Shown here piece after piece: positions 27,384-35,837 of a DNA stretch of 64,000 bases (positions are counted from its first letter, which is position 1; each line of letters opens with the position of its first letter). The position numbers were made by a program, and so were the translations under genes. Source of the stretch: Flammeovirgaceae bacterium UBA6059 (GTDB lineage: Bacteria > Bacteroidota > Bacteroidia > Cytophagales > Cyclobacteriaceae); NCBI GenBank assembly GCA_002435755.1, contig DIYH01000017.1, forward strand, positions 1-64,000. Reading direction: 5' to 3'. A model generated the notes under the pieces. That model worked only from the letters and a program-made list of their open reading frames with translations, had not been told where the DNA came from and made no database searches.

Positions 27384-27986
27384 ATGAACAGAACTTTGAA
27401 ATTTCAGAGAGTCCTTTTGATCACGCTAGTACTCCAGTTTGTTATAGCGTTGTTCGCGATTAAAGCATGGTCCCAAACATTAGATGAGAAGTATAACAGT
27501 CTTATTGATAAGTCTGAGACATATGATAAGTATAAGGTGATTTCAAAAACCAAGCTAGATGGGTTATGGTCAGATTTGCAACTAGAGTTGGCTGCTAGTC
27601 AAAGATCCATTTCGGAGCTCAGACAGTCCATCGCTCAGGCCAAAAATGCCAATGATTCGTTGATAGCCAGTATCAATACGGTTTCAAGAAAGTTAAACGA
27701 AAGTCAGGCCAGTAACGGACTGATTGCTTTTTTGGGTATTGATATAGAGCATGGTGTCTATCATTCTATCGTTTGGAGTATTGTTGGCATTCTTTTAGGC
27801 GGACTGGTTTATTTCGGCGCAAGATTTAAGATCAGCGGCAGAGTAGTTGACCAACTGATATTAGAGAAAGAAGCTTTGTCCTCGGAATTCGAAGATCATA
27901 AATTCAACTCCCATCAAAGAATGCTGAAAACGAAAAGAGAGCTACAGACAGCATTGAACAAGCTGGAAGAATTGAAAGTGCATTAG
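27384..27986 (+). CDS. Two-pass coiled-coil membrane protein, conserved in Bacteroidota
   Basis: 200 residues. An N-terminal signal or membrane segment (RVLLITLVLQFVIALFAIKAW) is followed by SQTLDEKYNSLIDKSETYDKY and a long coiled coil (about 55-115). A second membrane helix (YHSIVWSIVGILLGGLVYFG, about 128-147) follows, and then a cytoplasmic basic coiled coil (about 155-198). This layout matches a Bacteroidota family often mislabelled in databases as a tRNA methyltransferase; nothing here resembles a methyltransferase. Function unknown; a scaffold or tether across the inner membrane is one possibility. Confidence 0.7.
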   Translation: MNRTLKFQRVLLITLVLQFVIALFAIKAWSQTLDEKYNSLIDKSETYDKYKVISKTKLDGLWSDLQLELAASQRSISELRQSIAQAKNANDSLIASINTVSRKLNESQASNGLIAFLGIDIEHGVYHSIVWSIVGILLGGLVYFGARFKISGRVVDQLILEKEALSSEFEDHKFNSHQRMLKTKRELQTALNKLEELKVH

Positions 27987-28058
27987 CTAATAATCCAATG
28001 ACATAGTCCTGTTGGTCGACACAGTGAGTATTTAAATTATTTTGAATACTTTTTCGTC

Positions 28059-28892
28059 ATGTTGACTGAGCAAGAGATCAATACCTATCAAAGCCAGGGA
28101 TATCTTTTGATTCGTGATTTTCTGGATTCGAGTCACATTGATGCATGCCGGCAGCAGGCTATGTCTATACTGGAAAGTCAGAGTTCTGAAAGCGCTTCGG
28201 TATTCAGTAGTATCGATCAGACCAGGACCTCTGACGACTATTTCCTTGATAGCGGTGATAAGATAAGATGCTTCTTCGAGGAGGATGCCAGCATACAAGA
28301 TGATCCGTTCAGGTCAATCAATAAAATTGGCCATGCACTGCATGATCTTGATCCAGTCTTCGAGAAAATGTCGTATTCCAGGGACCTGTTTGCGATAGCC
28401 ACGCAAATCGGCTTATCAATTCCTACGATAGTTCAAAGCCAGGTCATTTTTAAGCAGCCAAGGATAGGAGGGAAAGTTATGCCGCATCAGGATAGCACTT
28501 TCCTTTACACCGACCCACAAAGCTGTACTGGTTTTTGGATGGCACTTGAAGATGCCAATGTTCACAATGGTTGTCTGATGGGTATACCGGGTTCTCACCG
28601 GTCCGGTCTTGCCAACTACAGGTTTGTACGGACTAAAGATGGCCTTTCCGTCACCTTTGAAGGAAGTGTTCCTCATTGGGACGTATCCGAAATGGTGACC
28701 CTCGAAGCGAAGAAGGGTGATTTGGTCCTGCTAGATGGTTCATTTGTGCACATGAGTCATGAGAATAGGTCACCTAACTCCAGATGGGCCTACATACTAC
28801 ATATGATTGATGGTCAGTACAACTGGGATGAGCGCAACTGGTTGCAACGGCCCCCTGATATGTCTTTTCGAAGAATGGTCGATGTGATATAG
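28059..28892 (+). CDS. Phytanoyl-CoA dioxygenase (PhyH) family protein
   Basis: 277 residues. It has the double-stranded beta-helix of Fe(II)/2-oxoglutarate oxygenases: proximal ligands His143-x-Asp145 (MPHQDST), distal histidine in FVHMSHEN (His231 or His234) and the 2-oxoglutarate arginine in NSRWAYILH (Arg242). MALEDANVHNGCLMGIPGSH is the conserved middle segment. It hydroxylates an unknown small molecule. The DUF4268 gene begins 3 bases after the stop, so they are surely co-transcribed. Confidence 0.88.
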   Translation: MLTEQEINTYQSQGYLLIRDFLDSSHIDACRQQAMSILESQSSESASVFSSIDQTRTSDDYFLDSGDKIRCFFEEDASIQDDPFRSINKIGHALHDLDPVFEKMSYSRDLFAIATQIGLSIPTIVQSQVIFKQPRIGGKVMPHQDSTFLYTDPQSCTGFWMALEDANVHNGCLMGIPGSHRSGLANYRFVRTKDGLSVTFEGSVPHWDVSEMVTLEAKKGDLVLLDGSFVHMSHENRSPNSRWAYILHMIDGQYNWDERNWLQRPPDMSFRRMVDVI

Positions 28893-28895
28893 TTC

Positions 28896-29360
28896 ATGTA
28901 TTCGCGAAAGCAATCTTCCCAAATCAGACAGGAGTTTTGGACCACTTTTGGTCAGTATATGCGGCCAATACCATCAGCTTCTGGCCTAAAGGTGAATTGG
29001 GTGAACTATAAGACTGGGGTGAAACACATACGCTTTACTATGAGTGCTGATAATGAGATGGCGAGAGTTGCGATCATGTTGTCACATCCAGATAGAGATA
29101 TTCAGTTGCTCTTTATGGAGCAATTTGAACAAATGAAGACCTACCTTCATAATACGCTTGGGGAGCAGTGGATTTGGGATGTTGAAGCATATGACCACTT
29201 GGGGCGGCCTACTAGTATGATTTACAAAGAGCTTGATCAGGTCAACGTACTTGACAAAGACAGTTGGTCCCGGCTTATCACCTTTTTTAAGCCACGAATC
29301 ATTTCGCTCGATGAGTTTTGGTCAATGGCGTTTGATACATTTGATGATTTGCAGAATTGA
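28896..29360 (+). CDS. DUF4268 protein
   Basis: 154 residues matching the DUF4268 family throughout: SQIRQEFWTTFGQYMRPIPS, then LKVNWVNYKTGVKHIRFTMS, LLFMEQFEQMKTYLHNTLGE and a C-terminal FDTFDDLQN. The family is common in Bacteroidota; its role is unknown. A stand-alone domain like this is the normal form. It lies 3 bases after the PhyH gene and its TGA overlaps the TTG start of the next gene as TTGA, giving a three-gene unit. Confidence 0.82.
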   Translation: MYSRKQSSQIRQEFWTTFGQYMRPIPSASGLKVNWVNYKTGVKHIRFTMSADNEMARVAIMLSHPDRDIQLLFMEQFEQMKTYLHNTLGEQWIWDVEAYDHLGRPTSMIYKELDQVNVLDKDSWSRLITFFKPRIISLDEFWSMAFDTFDDLQN

Positions 29361-30109
29361 AATATGCAGCCTTACAATTCGTTGAATTAAAAGTGTTAGG
29401 TTCCAGAATACTATTCCAATGCATCGCAGGTCTTTTTCTCTTACATTGTTCGAGTTCAAGTCTATTGGCGCAAACGATCAACGATGCTCGCAACCCAGTT
29501 TATCAGCTAGAATATGGTATGGGAATGAGTGCTCAGTTTTTTGGTTACAGCAAAGTAAATTCTGGGACTAGTTTGGCACTAAGTGCTCAAGATCCGGATC
29601 TAAACCCGCAAGGTCTCGGGATCCCGTTGTATCTGAACATAATATTGAGAAATGGTTGGGGTATTGAATTCTCACCGACTATTCGCAGAGACCATATCAG
29701 CTATAGGGGAGTTGACCTGAGCAGAGAAAATTCTGTAGACAGCTGGATACTTGACCATCATTTCTCTATTCTTCACAGGTTTCAGGCTCAGTATCTCAAT
29801 TCTCCTTTGATAGGATTGGGCTTTTCTATAATAAGTCCCGGTCAATCTACCGATGGCCTTATTAGTTTTAGACGACCCAATTCTAATGTTGATGTTGTCA
29901 GTGACCTCAGGACTGATTTTCAGTTTTCTGGTTTGCACCTTTTCATGAGATGGGACCTATTTCGGAAGGGCATATTGTTAGAACCCAAACTACTCTTCGT
30001 TCCAGCGGGAAATATTAGCTATAAACCTCATGCTGCTTTCACGCTGATGCATTTCATAACCGTGAAGTTTGCATTATCAAGGTGGATCGCTGAAGGAAAG
30101 TCGATTTGA
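29357..30109 (+). CDS. Exported beta-barrel-like hypothetical protein
   Basis: 250 residues from the TTG at 29357, which overlaps the preceding stop; a GTG at 29393 would shorten it by 12 residues. The signal peptide (ILFQCIAGLFLLHCSSSSLLAQ) is clear. The mature part has alternating strands (YLNIILRNGWGIEFSPTIRR, GLHLFMRWDLFRKGILLEPKL) and looks like an outer-membrane barrel. No family was recognised. Its coupling to the PhyH and DUF4268 genes may be positional only. Confidence 0.55.
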   Translation: MKYAALQFVELKVLGSRILFQCIAGLFLLHCSSSSLLAQTINDARNPVYQLEYGMGMSAQFFGYSKVNSGTSLALSAQDPDLNPQGLGIPLYLNIILRNGWGIEFSPTIRRDHISYRGVDLSRENSVDSWILDHHFSILHRFQAQYLNSPLIGLGFSIISPGQSTDGLISFRRPNSNVDVVSDLRTDFQFSGLHLFMRWDLFRKGILLEPKLLFVPAGNISYKPHAAFTLMHFITVKFALSRWIAEGKSI

Positions 30110-30153
30110 GCTTTATATCCTCTTTGGTTTCTTCTAAGGGGTAGGCAAGTGAC

Positions 30154-30462
30154 CTAGTAGAATTGTCCCAGGTCTTCACATGCCAAACAGGCATTGGCAA
30201 AGCTGTCGTATCGATCATAGGCAGGTCCTGGCCTACCATAAAGTGTAATGATCCTATCAAGTCGGATCAGTTGTCCATTTGCCAGATTGATAAACTCTCC
30301 GTCACCTATTGAGGTGATCTCTACAATTGGGCCTGCACTATCCATGATCTGATCTGCACTATCAAAATAGTGGACTTTTCCAGACTTTTGCTCTTCCTTG
30401 ACTAAAGAGATTATGTCAAGAAAATCAGGATCTACTGGCAAGTAGCTATTTTGTGTCTCCAT
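30154..30462 (-). CDS. Rof-like (Rho-binding antiterminator) protein
   Basis: 102 residues from the ATG at 30462 (a TTG at 30477 is less likely). The N-terminal YLPVDPDFLDIISLVKEEQK lines up with the YQPI-CDxYDNLELA start of E. coli Rof. The GDGEFINLANGQLIRLDRII segment matches the final strands of its Sm-like barrel. A C-terminal extension of about 28 residues (YDRYDSFANACLACEDLGQF) is extra. Rof binds Rho and blocks its RNA site; whether this protein does so is inference. It ends 44 bases from the convergent hypothetical gene. Confidence 0.45.
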   Translation of the reverse strand: METQNSYLPVDPDFLDIISLVKEEQKSGKVHYFDSADQIMDSAGPIVEITSIGDGEFINLANGQLIRLDRIITLYGRPGPAYDRYDSFANACLACEDLGQFY

Positions 30463-30512
30463 ATCCTTGATCGACAAAGAACATCACCAATTAGTTCCTT
30501 GTAGGTTTCGAT

Positions 30513-31577
30513 TTAAACAGAGGTGCCCATCATTGTTCCAACCTTTTCAAGCAGCGCCTTGGTGGCCTTAATGCCGTCCGTTTCGCTGAGTATCGATCCC
30601 TCATACTCTATACCGATATGGCCAGTGTAGCCTGCGTCCTTTACGATGCTCAACATTTTGGAGTAATCGGTATGTATTTCATTACCCGATTCGTCAAAGT
30701 CATGTGACTTGGCGCTCACGCCTTTGGCATAAGGCATAAGCTCTGTTACACCCTTGTATCTGTCATACTCGTTGATGCATCCATTATCTCCCGATTCTAT
30801 GCAGAAGTTTCCAAAGTCAGGTAGTGTCCCACAGTTCTCCATATTTACCTGGTGCATTACTTCAGCCAGCCATGCGCCGTTTGAAGAGTATCCTCCGTGG
30901 TTTTCTACGATAACATTGATTCCTGCTTCGGCACCATACTCGCTCAATCTGCCTAATCCGTCAATCGCTGCTTGTTGTACTTCGTCAGCAGTGCCTTCAC
31001 CAGCTGCGTTGACCCGTATGGAGTGGCAACCTAAGAATTTGGCAGCTTCAATCCATGGATAATGGTTCTCGACGGCTGTACGTCTGAGTTCATCATCTAT
31101 ATCTCCAAGGTTACCTAGTCTATCGCACATGATGAGCAGGCTGGACACATCATTATCATCACAGCGCTTTTTGAGTTCGTTGAGGTAGGTTTGGTCCTTG
31201 ACCCTATCATAAAAAAATATATTAACATATTCTACCGCTCTAATATCAAATTGATTTTTGGCGATCGATGGAAAATCAAGTGGGTCTATATCTCCGCGTA
31301 GGATCGACCGAGGATCTTTCTTTAGCATTTCGTTGAATGCAGGCCAGCCTTGATCCAAAGCATCACCAAAGAACCCATTGTGCAATGACCATTGCGCTAA
31401 CGAAATACTGAAGAATGGAACTGTTACGGCTGTGCTTTCAGAAGTCTCAGGTTCTTCCTGAGTCTCTTCCTTAGTTTCCGGTGTTGAGCTACACGCATTG
31501 AATAAACTCGCAGTTAGGCCTATACCAGCTGTAGTGTAAGTCGTTTGTTTGATGAATTTCCTTCTTGGTGATTTCAT
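30513..31577 (-). CDS. Exported sugar phosphate isomerase/epimerase-like TIM-barrel protein
   Basis: 354 residues from the ATG at 31577. A Tat-type signal with lipobox is present (SPRRKFIKQTTYTTAGIGLT, then LFNACSS), followed by an acidic spacer rich in Glu and Thr. The AP-endonuclease-2/xylose-isomerase barrel shows the metal ligands in order: INVIVENHGG, PDFGNFC, AKSHDFDESGNEIH and GIEYEG. Such exported proteins in Bacteroidota act on sugars or inositol derivatives such as 3-keto sugars; the exact substrate is unknown. The Tat signal suggests folding with its metal before export. Confidence 0.85.
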   Translation of the reverse strand: MKSPRRKFIKQTTYTTAGIGLTASLFNACSSTPETKEETQEEPETSESTAVTVPFFSISLAQWSLHNGFFGDALDQGWPAFNEMLKKDPRSILRGDIDPLDFPSIAKNQFDIRAVEYVNIFFYDRVKDQTYLNELKKRCDDNDVSSLLIMCDRLGNLGDIDDELRRTAVENHYPWIEAAKFLGCHSIRVNAAGEGTADEVQQAAIDGLGRLSEYGAEAGINVIVENHGGYSSNGAWLAEVMHQVNMENCGTLPDFGNFCIESGDNGCINEYDRYKGVTELMPYAKGVSAKSHDFDESGNEIHTDYSKMLSIVKDAGYTGHIGIEYEGSILSETDGIKATKALLEKVGTMMGTSV

Positions 31578-31740
31578 GATAGTGGTTTTTGCAATGATTG
31601 AATATAACAAACTTTCAATAGGATATGGTACGTCTGGGCATAAGCTATTCCGGTAGGTGGTACGATCAGTGCCCAGGTATTGTGTATGCCGAAGTAGCGA
31701 TGGTACTTATTCTTACTAACTTGCGGCCCTTATTATAAAT

Positions 31741-32247
31741 ATGGAATTGATGAAGATTGAAAAGCACACGGTAGCTTCCGTGACATATGCACTGGCTGTT
31801 GACGGAGAGCCAATAGAAAAGGCTGATGAAGCCAACCCTCTTACGTTTTTGGTTGGTGTTGGGATGATGATCCCAGGGTTCGAAAATCAACTGCTAGGTA
31901 AAGGTGTAGGTGATGATTACAGTATCACTGTGTCACCAGAAGAAGGTTATGGTGAGGTTGATCCCCAGGCTATCGTGGACTTGTCTAAGGATGTATTTAA
32001 AGTAGATGGGCAAATTAATGAGGAGTTGTTGCAACTTGGTAACAAAGTGCCTATGCAGGATCAAGGCGGTAATCCACTGAATGGAGTGATCATTGGTATT
32101 GCAGATACTACTGTGAAGATGGATTTTAACCATGAAATGGCGGGCAAGACATTAGATTTTGAGGGAAAGGTGCTAGACATTCGAGCAGCTACGGCCGAGG
32201 AGATTGAACATGGTCAGGTGCACGGACCAGAAGGTCATCAGCACTAA
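31741..32247 (+). CDS. slyD: FKBP-type peptidyl-prolyl isomerase, SlyD-like
   Basis: 168 residues from the ATG at 31741; the ATG at 31750 (MKIEKHTVASVTYAL) is an equally good start. PLTFLVGVGMMIPGFENQLL is the FKBP part. VSPEEGYGEVDPQAIVDLSK leads into the insert-in-flap chaperone domain, and DFNHEMAGKTLDFEGKV closes the FKBP domain. The tail is short and histidine-containing (HGQVHGPEGHQH), a reduced form of the SlyD metal tail. It speeds prolyl isomerisation and folding in the cytosol and may bind nickel or zinc. Confidence 0.92.
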   Translation: MELMKIEKHTVASVTYALAVDGEPIEKADEANPLTFLVGVGMMIPGFENQLLGKGVGDDYSITVSPEEGYGEVDPQAIVDLSKDVFKVDGQINEELLQLGNKVPMQDQGGNPLNGVIIGIADTTVKMDFNHEMAGKTLDFEGKVLDIRAATAEEIEHGQVHGPEGHQH

Positions 32248-32268
32248 AGACATTATGTATAAGTTAAG

Positions 32269-32296
32269 AAAGCCGGCCATAATACCGGCTTTTTTA
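32269..32296 (+). terminator. Rho-independent terminator after slyD
   Basis: AAAGCCGG, an 8-base loop, CCGGCTTT, then a run of T. It lies 21 bases after the slyD stop. Confidence 0.85.
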
Positions 32297-32379
32297 ATGC
32301 CTACCGATCACATAAAGCATCTCGACCTTAGTCCTGTGTTGCATATATTTAGTTTCATTATAACCAAACTGATTCTATT

Positions 32380-33702
32380 GTGGAAAAACCTGCCCTACCT
32401 TCTAAAGCTATACTGATCATTGCTTTGATGCTAGTCCATATGATGAGCCTTGGACAAGAAGCTCATCGCAGATGGCGAAAGATGAATCAAATCAGGAATG
32501 ATAAGTTCAAGCTGGTCCTACCGGAAGTCATGCGAGAAAATAACATTGATATGTGGATTGTGACCAATCGTGAGGGTAACTATGATCCGCTTTGGCCGGA
32601 TATGGGTGGTGGCTACACTTCAGCTAACGGATACTATATATTCACTGATAACGGAGAGGACAGAATAGAGCGAGCGGCGCTTGGGATAGGTGGATACCTG
32701 ATGGAAGAAGGGGGAGCCTATGACTATGTTGGCAATGCGGCGATACTCGCGGATTATGTGGCAGAGCGCGATCCAAAGAGGATTGGCTTAAACATGTCTA
32801 AGAACTTTGGTGGGGCTGATGGACTCTCTCACACAGAGTTTTTAGAGCTATCGGAAATACTTGGGGAAAAATATGCTGATCGATTTGTGTCTGCTGAGAA
32901 GCTGGTTTCTGATTTCAGGAGCAGGAGAGTTGCTTCAGAGATTGCTGCTTTTGCCGAAGCAGGAGAGCTTAGCTATACACTCGCAGAGCGAGCACTTTCT
33001 AACGAAGTGATCACACCTGGTAAAACCACCCTTGAAGATGTGGCCTGGTGGCTGACGGAGCAACAGTTTAAGAATAATCTGGGTACATCATTTGGTATGC
33101 CATCGGTTTACATCACAGGACCTGATGGTATAGAGGCAACTTCCAGTGATCGTATCATTCAGCGTGGTGATGTGTTAATGATAGACTGGGGTGTGGGGTT
33201 GATGAACTTCTATACAGATATGAAGAGGGTCGCTTATGTGCTCAAGGATGGAGAGATTGAAGTTCCGGAAAGTATCCAAAAGGCATTTGATAAGGCCGTT
33301 GAAGCACGAGAAATACTGATCGGCCAGGTCAAACCGGGCAAAACAGCTAAGCAAGCTGAAAAGGACATTTATGCTGCGCTCGAAGATAGGGGATTTTCGC
33401 AGATGGGATTGTTTAACCAGCCAAGTCGATATCTCGATAAGACTGATGTTATCATTGGCTGTCATTCGGTAGGAAACTGGGGACATGGTGTAGGACCATC
33501 CATTGCATTTTTCAATCCTGAACGGCTCACTTATGAACTCAAACCGTCCAATTTGTTGTCAATTGAACTGTTTGCGTATACAAGCATTCCCGAATGGGAC
33601 GGGCGCAAACTAAGGGTGCCTCTTGAAGATGACGCTATTGTAACCTCCCGCGGTATAGAATGGCTTTACCCTGTTAACAGTCGCGTGCTGCTAATAAAAT
33701 AG
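32380..33702 (+). CDS. Exported M24-family metallopeptidase (Xaa-Pro aminopeptidase-like)
   Basis: 440 residues from a GTG at 32380. A signal peptide (ILIIALMLVHMMSLGQ) directs export. The creatinase-like N-terminal domain (ENNIDMWIVTNREGNYDP) precedes the pita-bread domain. Metal ligands are seen as Asp in MIDWGVGL and YTDMKR, His in GNWGHGVGPS, and Glu in LSIELFAY and in the C-terminal RGIEWL. The usual final motif is somewhat divergent. It probably removes N-terminal residues before proline in periplasmic peptides. Confidence 0.85.
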   Translation: MEKPALPSKAILIIALMLVHMMSLGQEAHRRWRKMNQIRNDKFKLVLPEVMRENNIDMWIVTNREGNYDPLWPDMGGGYTSANGYYIFTDNGEDRIERAALGIGGYLMEEGGAYDYVGNAAILADYVAERDPKRIGLNMSKNFGGADGLSHTEFLELSEILGEKYADRFVSAEKLVSDFRSRRVASEIAAFAEAGELSYTLAERALSNEVITPGKTTLEDVAWWLTEQQFKNNLGTSFGMPSVYITGPDGIEATSSDRIIQRGDVLMIDWGVGLMNFYTDMKRVAYVLKDGEIEVPESIQKAFDKAVEAREILIGQVKPGKTAKQAEKDIYAALEDRGFSQMGLFNQPSRYLDKTDVIIGCHSVGNWGHGVGPSIAFFNPERLTYELKPSNLLSIELFAYTSIPEWDGRKLRVPLEDDAIVTSRGIEWLYPVNSRVLLIK

Positions 33703-33780
33703 AGGTCCGCTGGTTGACATCTCTAGCATGAATCAAACAAAAGTATCTAACGGTGCGTCATAAGGGTAAATATTATCATT

Positions 33781-34479
33781 ATGCTAAACCCATTTCTGAA
33801 CGTATCTGCCAAAATTGTTTTTCTCCTTTTAGTTATTGTTTGTGTCATTGGATGTTCCAATGATCGAACTAATACTCGTGAACCTGAAAGAGCGGAGATC
33901 ATTGCGGTAGCTGAGCCCCAAAAGCCGCTTGAAGACTTAAGTAGGGCCTACTTTGCCAGTGGGTGTTTCTGGTGCGTGGAAGCCATTTATGAAAGTGTAA
34001 ATGGCGTCCAGGAAGCCATTTCAGGTTATGCAGGAGGGCCGGAACAGAACCCTACTTATCGTCAGGTTGCCAGTGGTGCTACAGGGCACACTGAGAGTGT
34101 GGAAGTGTATTATGATCCGGAAGTAGTGAGCTTCGAAACGCTGGTAGAGGTATACTATGGGTCTCACGACCCTTCTACCGTGAATGGACAACATCCTGAC
34201 TATGGCCGTCAGTATAGGTCAGTCATATTCTACCAAAATGATGAGGAAAGAGCGATTGCGGAGCGTTGGAAAAAAAAGGTAGGCGAGTCGGGAGAATACG
34301 ATAAGCCTATTGCTACAGAGATCAGTGAGCTAGAGAAGTTCTGGCCTGCTGAAGACTATCATCAGGACTTTGAAAAAAAGAACCCTAATCAGTCGTATGT
34401 CCGTGCCGTTTCTATCCCCAGATTGAGAGCATTTCAGGCAAAGTATCCACACTTACTCAAGAAAGAGCTTACTCACTAG
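33781..34479 (+). CDS. msrA: Peptide-methionine (S)-S-oxide reductase, lipoprotein form
   Basis: 232 residues. A lipoprotein signal ends at VIGC (Cys25). The catalytic GCFWC (Cys62, Cys65), followed by VEAIYESVNGVQEAISGYAG, YYGSHDPSTVNGQHPDYGRQ and YHQDF, marks MsrA. It reduces methionine S-sulfoxide in oxidised proteins. The lipid anchor places it outside the cytoplasmic membrane, where a separate reductant system must recharge it. The matching MsrB of this window (45472-45867) has no signal, so the two work in different compartments. Confidence 0.93.
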   Translation: MLNPFLNVSAKIVFLLLVIVCVIGCSNDRTNTREPERAEIIAVAEPQKPLEDLSRAYFASGCFWCVEAIYESVNGVQEAISGYAGGPEQNPTYRQVASGATGHTESVEVYYDPEVVSFETLVEVYYGSHDPSTVNGQHPDYGRQYRSVIFYQNDEERAIAERWKKKVGESGEYDKPIATEISELEKFWPAEDYHQDFEKKNPNQSYVRAVSIPRLRAFQAKYPHLLKKELTH

Positions 34480-34672
34480 ATTCAGCTGTCTTAAGCACTT
34501 CTCTTATATTTCTAAGTGATCATTAGGAGATTAGGCCTATTGACCCTTAGGGTAATCACGTAATTTATCATTTGTTGTAGGGATTGGTTTGGCTTTTTCA
34601 TACTTTGAAGAAGCTATGGAGAAGGTAGTCAGCTAATGCTCACTACCAATTATCAAACTAAATCAGCCAGCT

Positions 34673-35161
34673 ATGAAAGTGTGGATTACCCTCCCTGTAT
34701 TATGCTTATGCTCCTTTATTTGTTCCTCAGGTTACGCTCAGGAGGAAGAGGATATTTACTACTTTGACTATATGGATCATCGATTAGAAGATCCTGATAT
34801 AGATGAAGACTACCTGAAGGAACACCCTTTCGGCAAAGAAGTTGCGCTAAGGGTAGAGGCACTTCGTCAACGATACACCTATAGGGTGGAAGGTAGTGCT
34901 ACAGTACCTCAAGACAGGACCATTGTAGAAAAGCCTGTGCTCTATTACGCAATGCAGAAAATTGACGCGTACTATAAGAAGCAGTCAAAAAAGGGTGGTA
35001 TGAGTGCAGATAAAGCAGCTGAAAAGCTGGTCTATGCACTGGATGTGGCCATGCTAATTAGATACCAGCGGACGGAAGCTTTAGAAAAAGAGATCAAAAA
35101 GCTCAAAGGGGGAGAGGAGATCGCACAGTTTTTTAATGAAAAGGTCAAGATCAGGTTCTAG
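34673..35161 (+). CDS. Small exported hypothetical protein
   Basis: 162 residues with a signal peptide (LPVLCLCSFICSSGYAQ) and an acidic mature start (EEEDIYYFDYMDHRLEDPDI). The rest is helical and charged (KKGGMSADKAAEKLVYALDV). No family recognised. It is alone, with 193 bases upstream and 243 bases downstream. Confidence 0.6.
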   Translation: MKVWITLPVLCLCSFICSSGYAQEEEDIYYFDYMDHRLEDPDIDEDYLKEHPFGKEVALRVEALRQRYTYRVEGSATVPQDRTIVEKPVLYYAMQKIDAYYKKQSKKGGMSADKAAEKLVYALDVAMLIRYQRTEALEKEIKKLKGGEEIAQFFNEKVKIRF

Positions 35162-35404
35162 GTAGATTGTAAGAGGTTTTGTATCATTTTTTGAGCAAAA
35201 CAAATTCTCTCCATCTTCAACGCTAGACCTTCAATTTCGGTATAAACCCATGGTTTTTTGGGTGTACAATTTGATATTGTTGTTCCAATAGAGATGTATT
35301 ATTCTTTTTGATACAGTCCTTGGTATGACTGATACATCTATCCGGTATCTAAAATTTCAATAAGAAAAACTCTAAGAGATGATAAGTGTGCCCTCAAGGG
35401 TGTT

Positions 35405-35827
35405 TCAAGACTTTTCCATATAGGTATCAGGTTGCTGAGTTTTGCGAAAACCATGTTTCTCATAGAGACTATGGGCGTCACTGGTGTTTAACCTCCATCT
35501 AATAATGCCATCGAGTCTTGGATCGGTAATTATAGAATCCATCAACTTATTCGCAAGCCCCATGCCTCGCCACTCTTCCAGAATGAATAGATCAAGAATC
35601 CATGCAAAAGTGGAATAGTCCGTAATGACTCTTGCAAAACCAACTGTATCATTATTGTGATACAATCCAAAGCATAAGGAGTTTTTGATAGATTTTAGAA
35701 TAACCTGCTTTGATCGCCCTTTCGCCCAATATGAACGGTGGGTTAGAAACTCGCATACGACAGATAGATCGAGCCTGGATTGATCTGTAGATACTATAAA
35801 TATTTCAATTGGTGTATTTGTTGGCAT
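35405..35827 (-). CDS. GNAT-family N-acetyltransferase
   Basis: 140 residues with the acetyl-CoA binding core LDLFILEEWRGMGLANKLMD (the R/QxxGxG/A loop is RGMGLA) and the C-terminal LYEKHGFRKTQQ segment. It closely resembles the short GNAT proteins of Bacteroidota annotated as arsinothricin- or amino-acid-type acetyltransferases, but the acceptor is unknown. It is the last gene of the minus-strand block, 10 bases after the alpha/beta hydrolase stop codon. Confidence 0.88.
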   Translation of the reverse strand: MPTNTPIEIFIVSTDQSRLDLSVVCEFLTHRSYWAKGRSKQVILKSIKNSLCFGLYHNNDTVGFARVITDYSTFAWILDLFILEEWRGMGLANKLMDSIITDPRLDGIIRWRLNTSDAHSLYEKHGFRKTQQPDTYMEKS

Positions 35828-35837
35828 ACATCAAAGT

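Noticed and set aside
35162..35404. Gap searched for a small gene or remnant
   Set aside because: Stops in all frames and no motif or terminator; only plain AT-rich spacer is seen.
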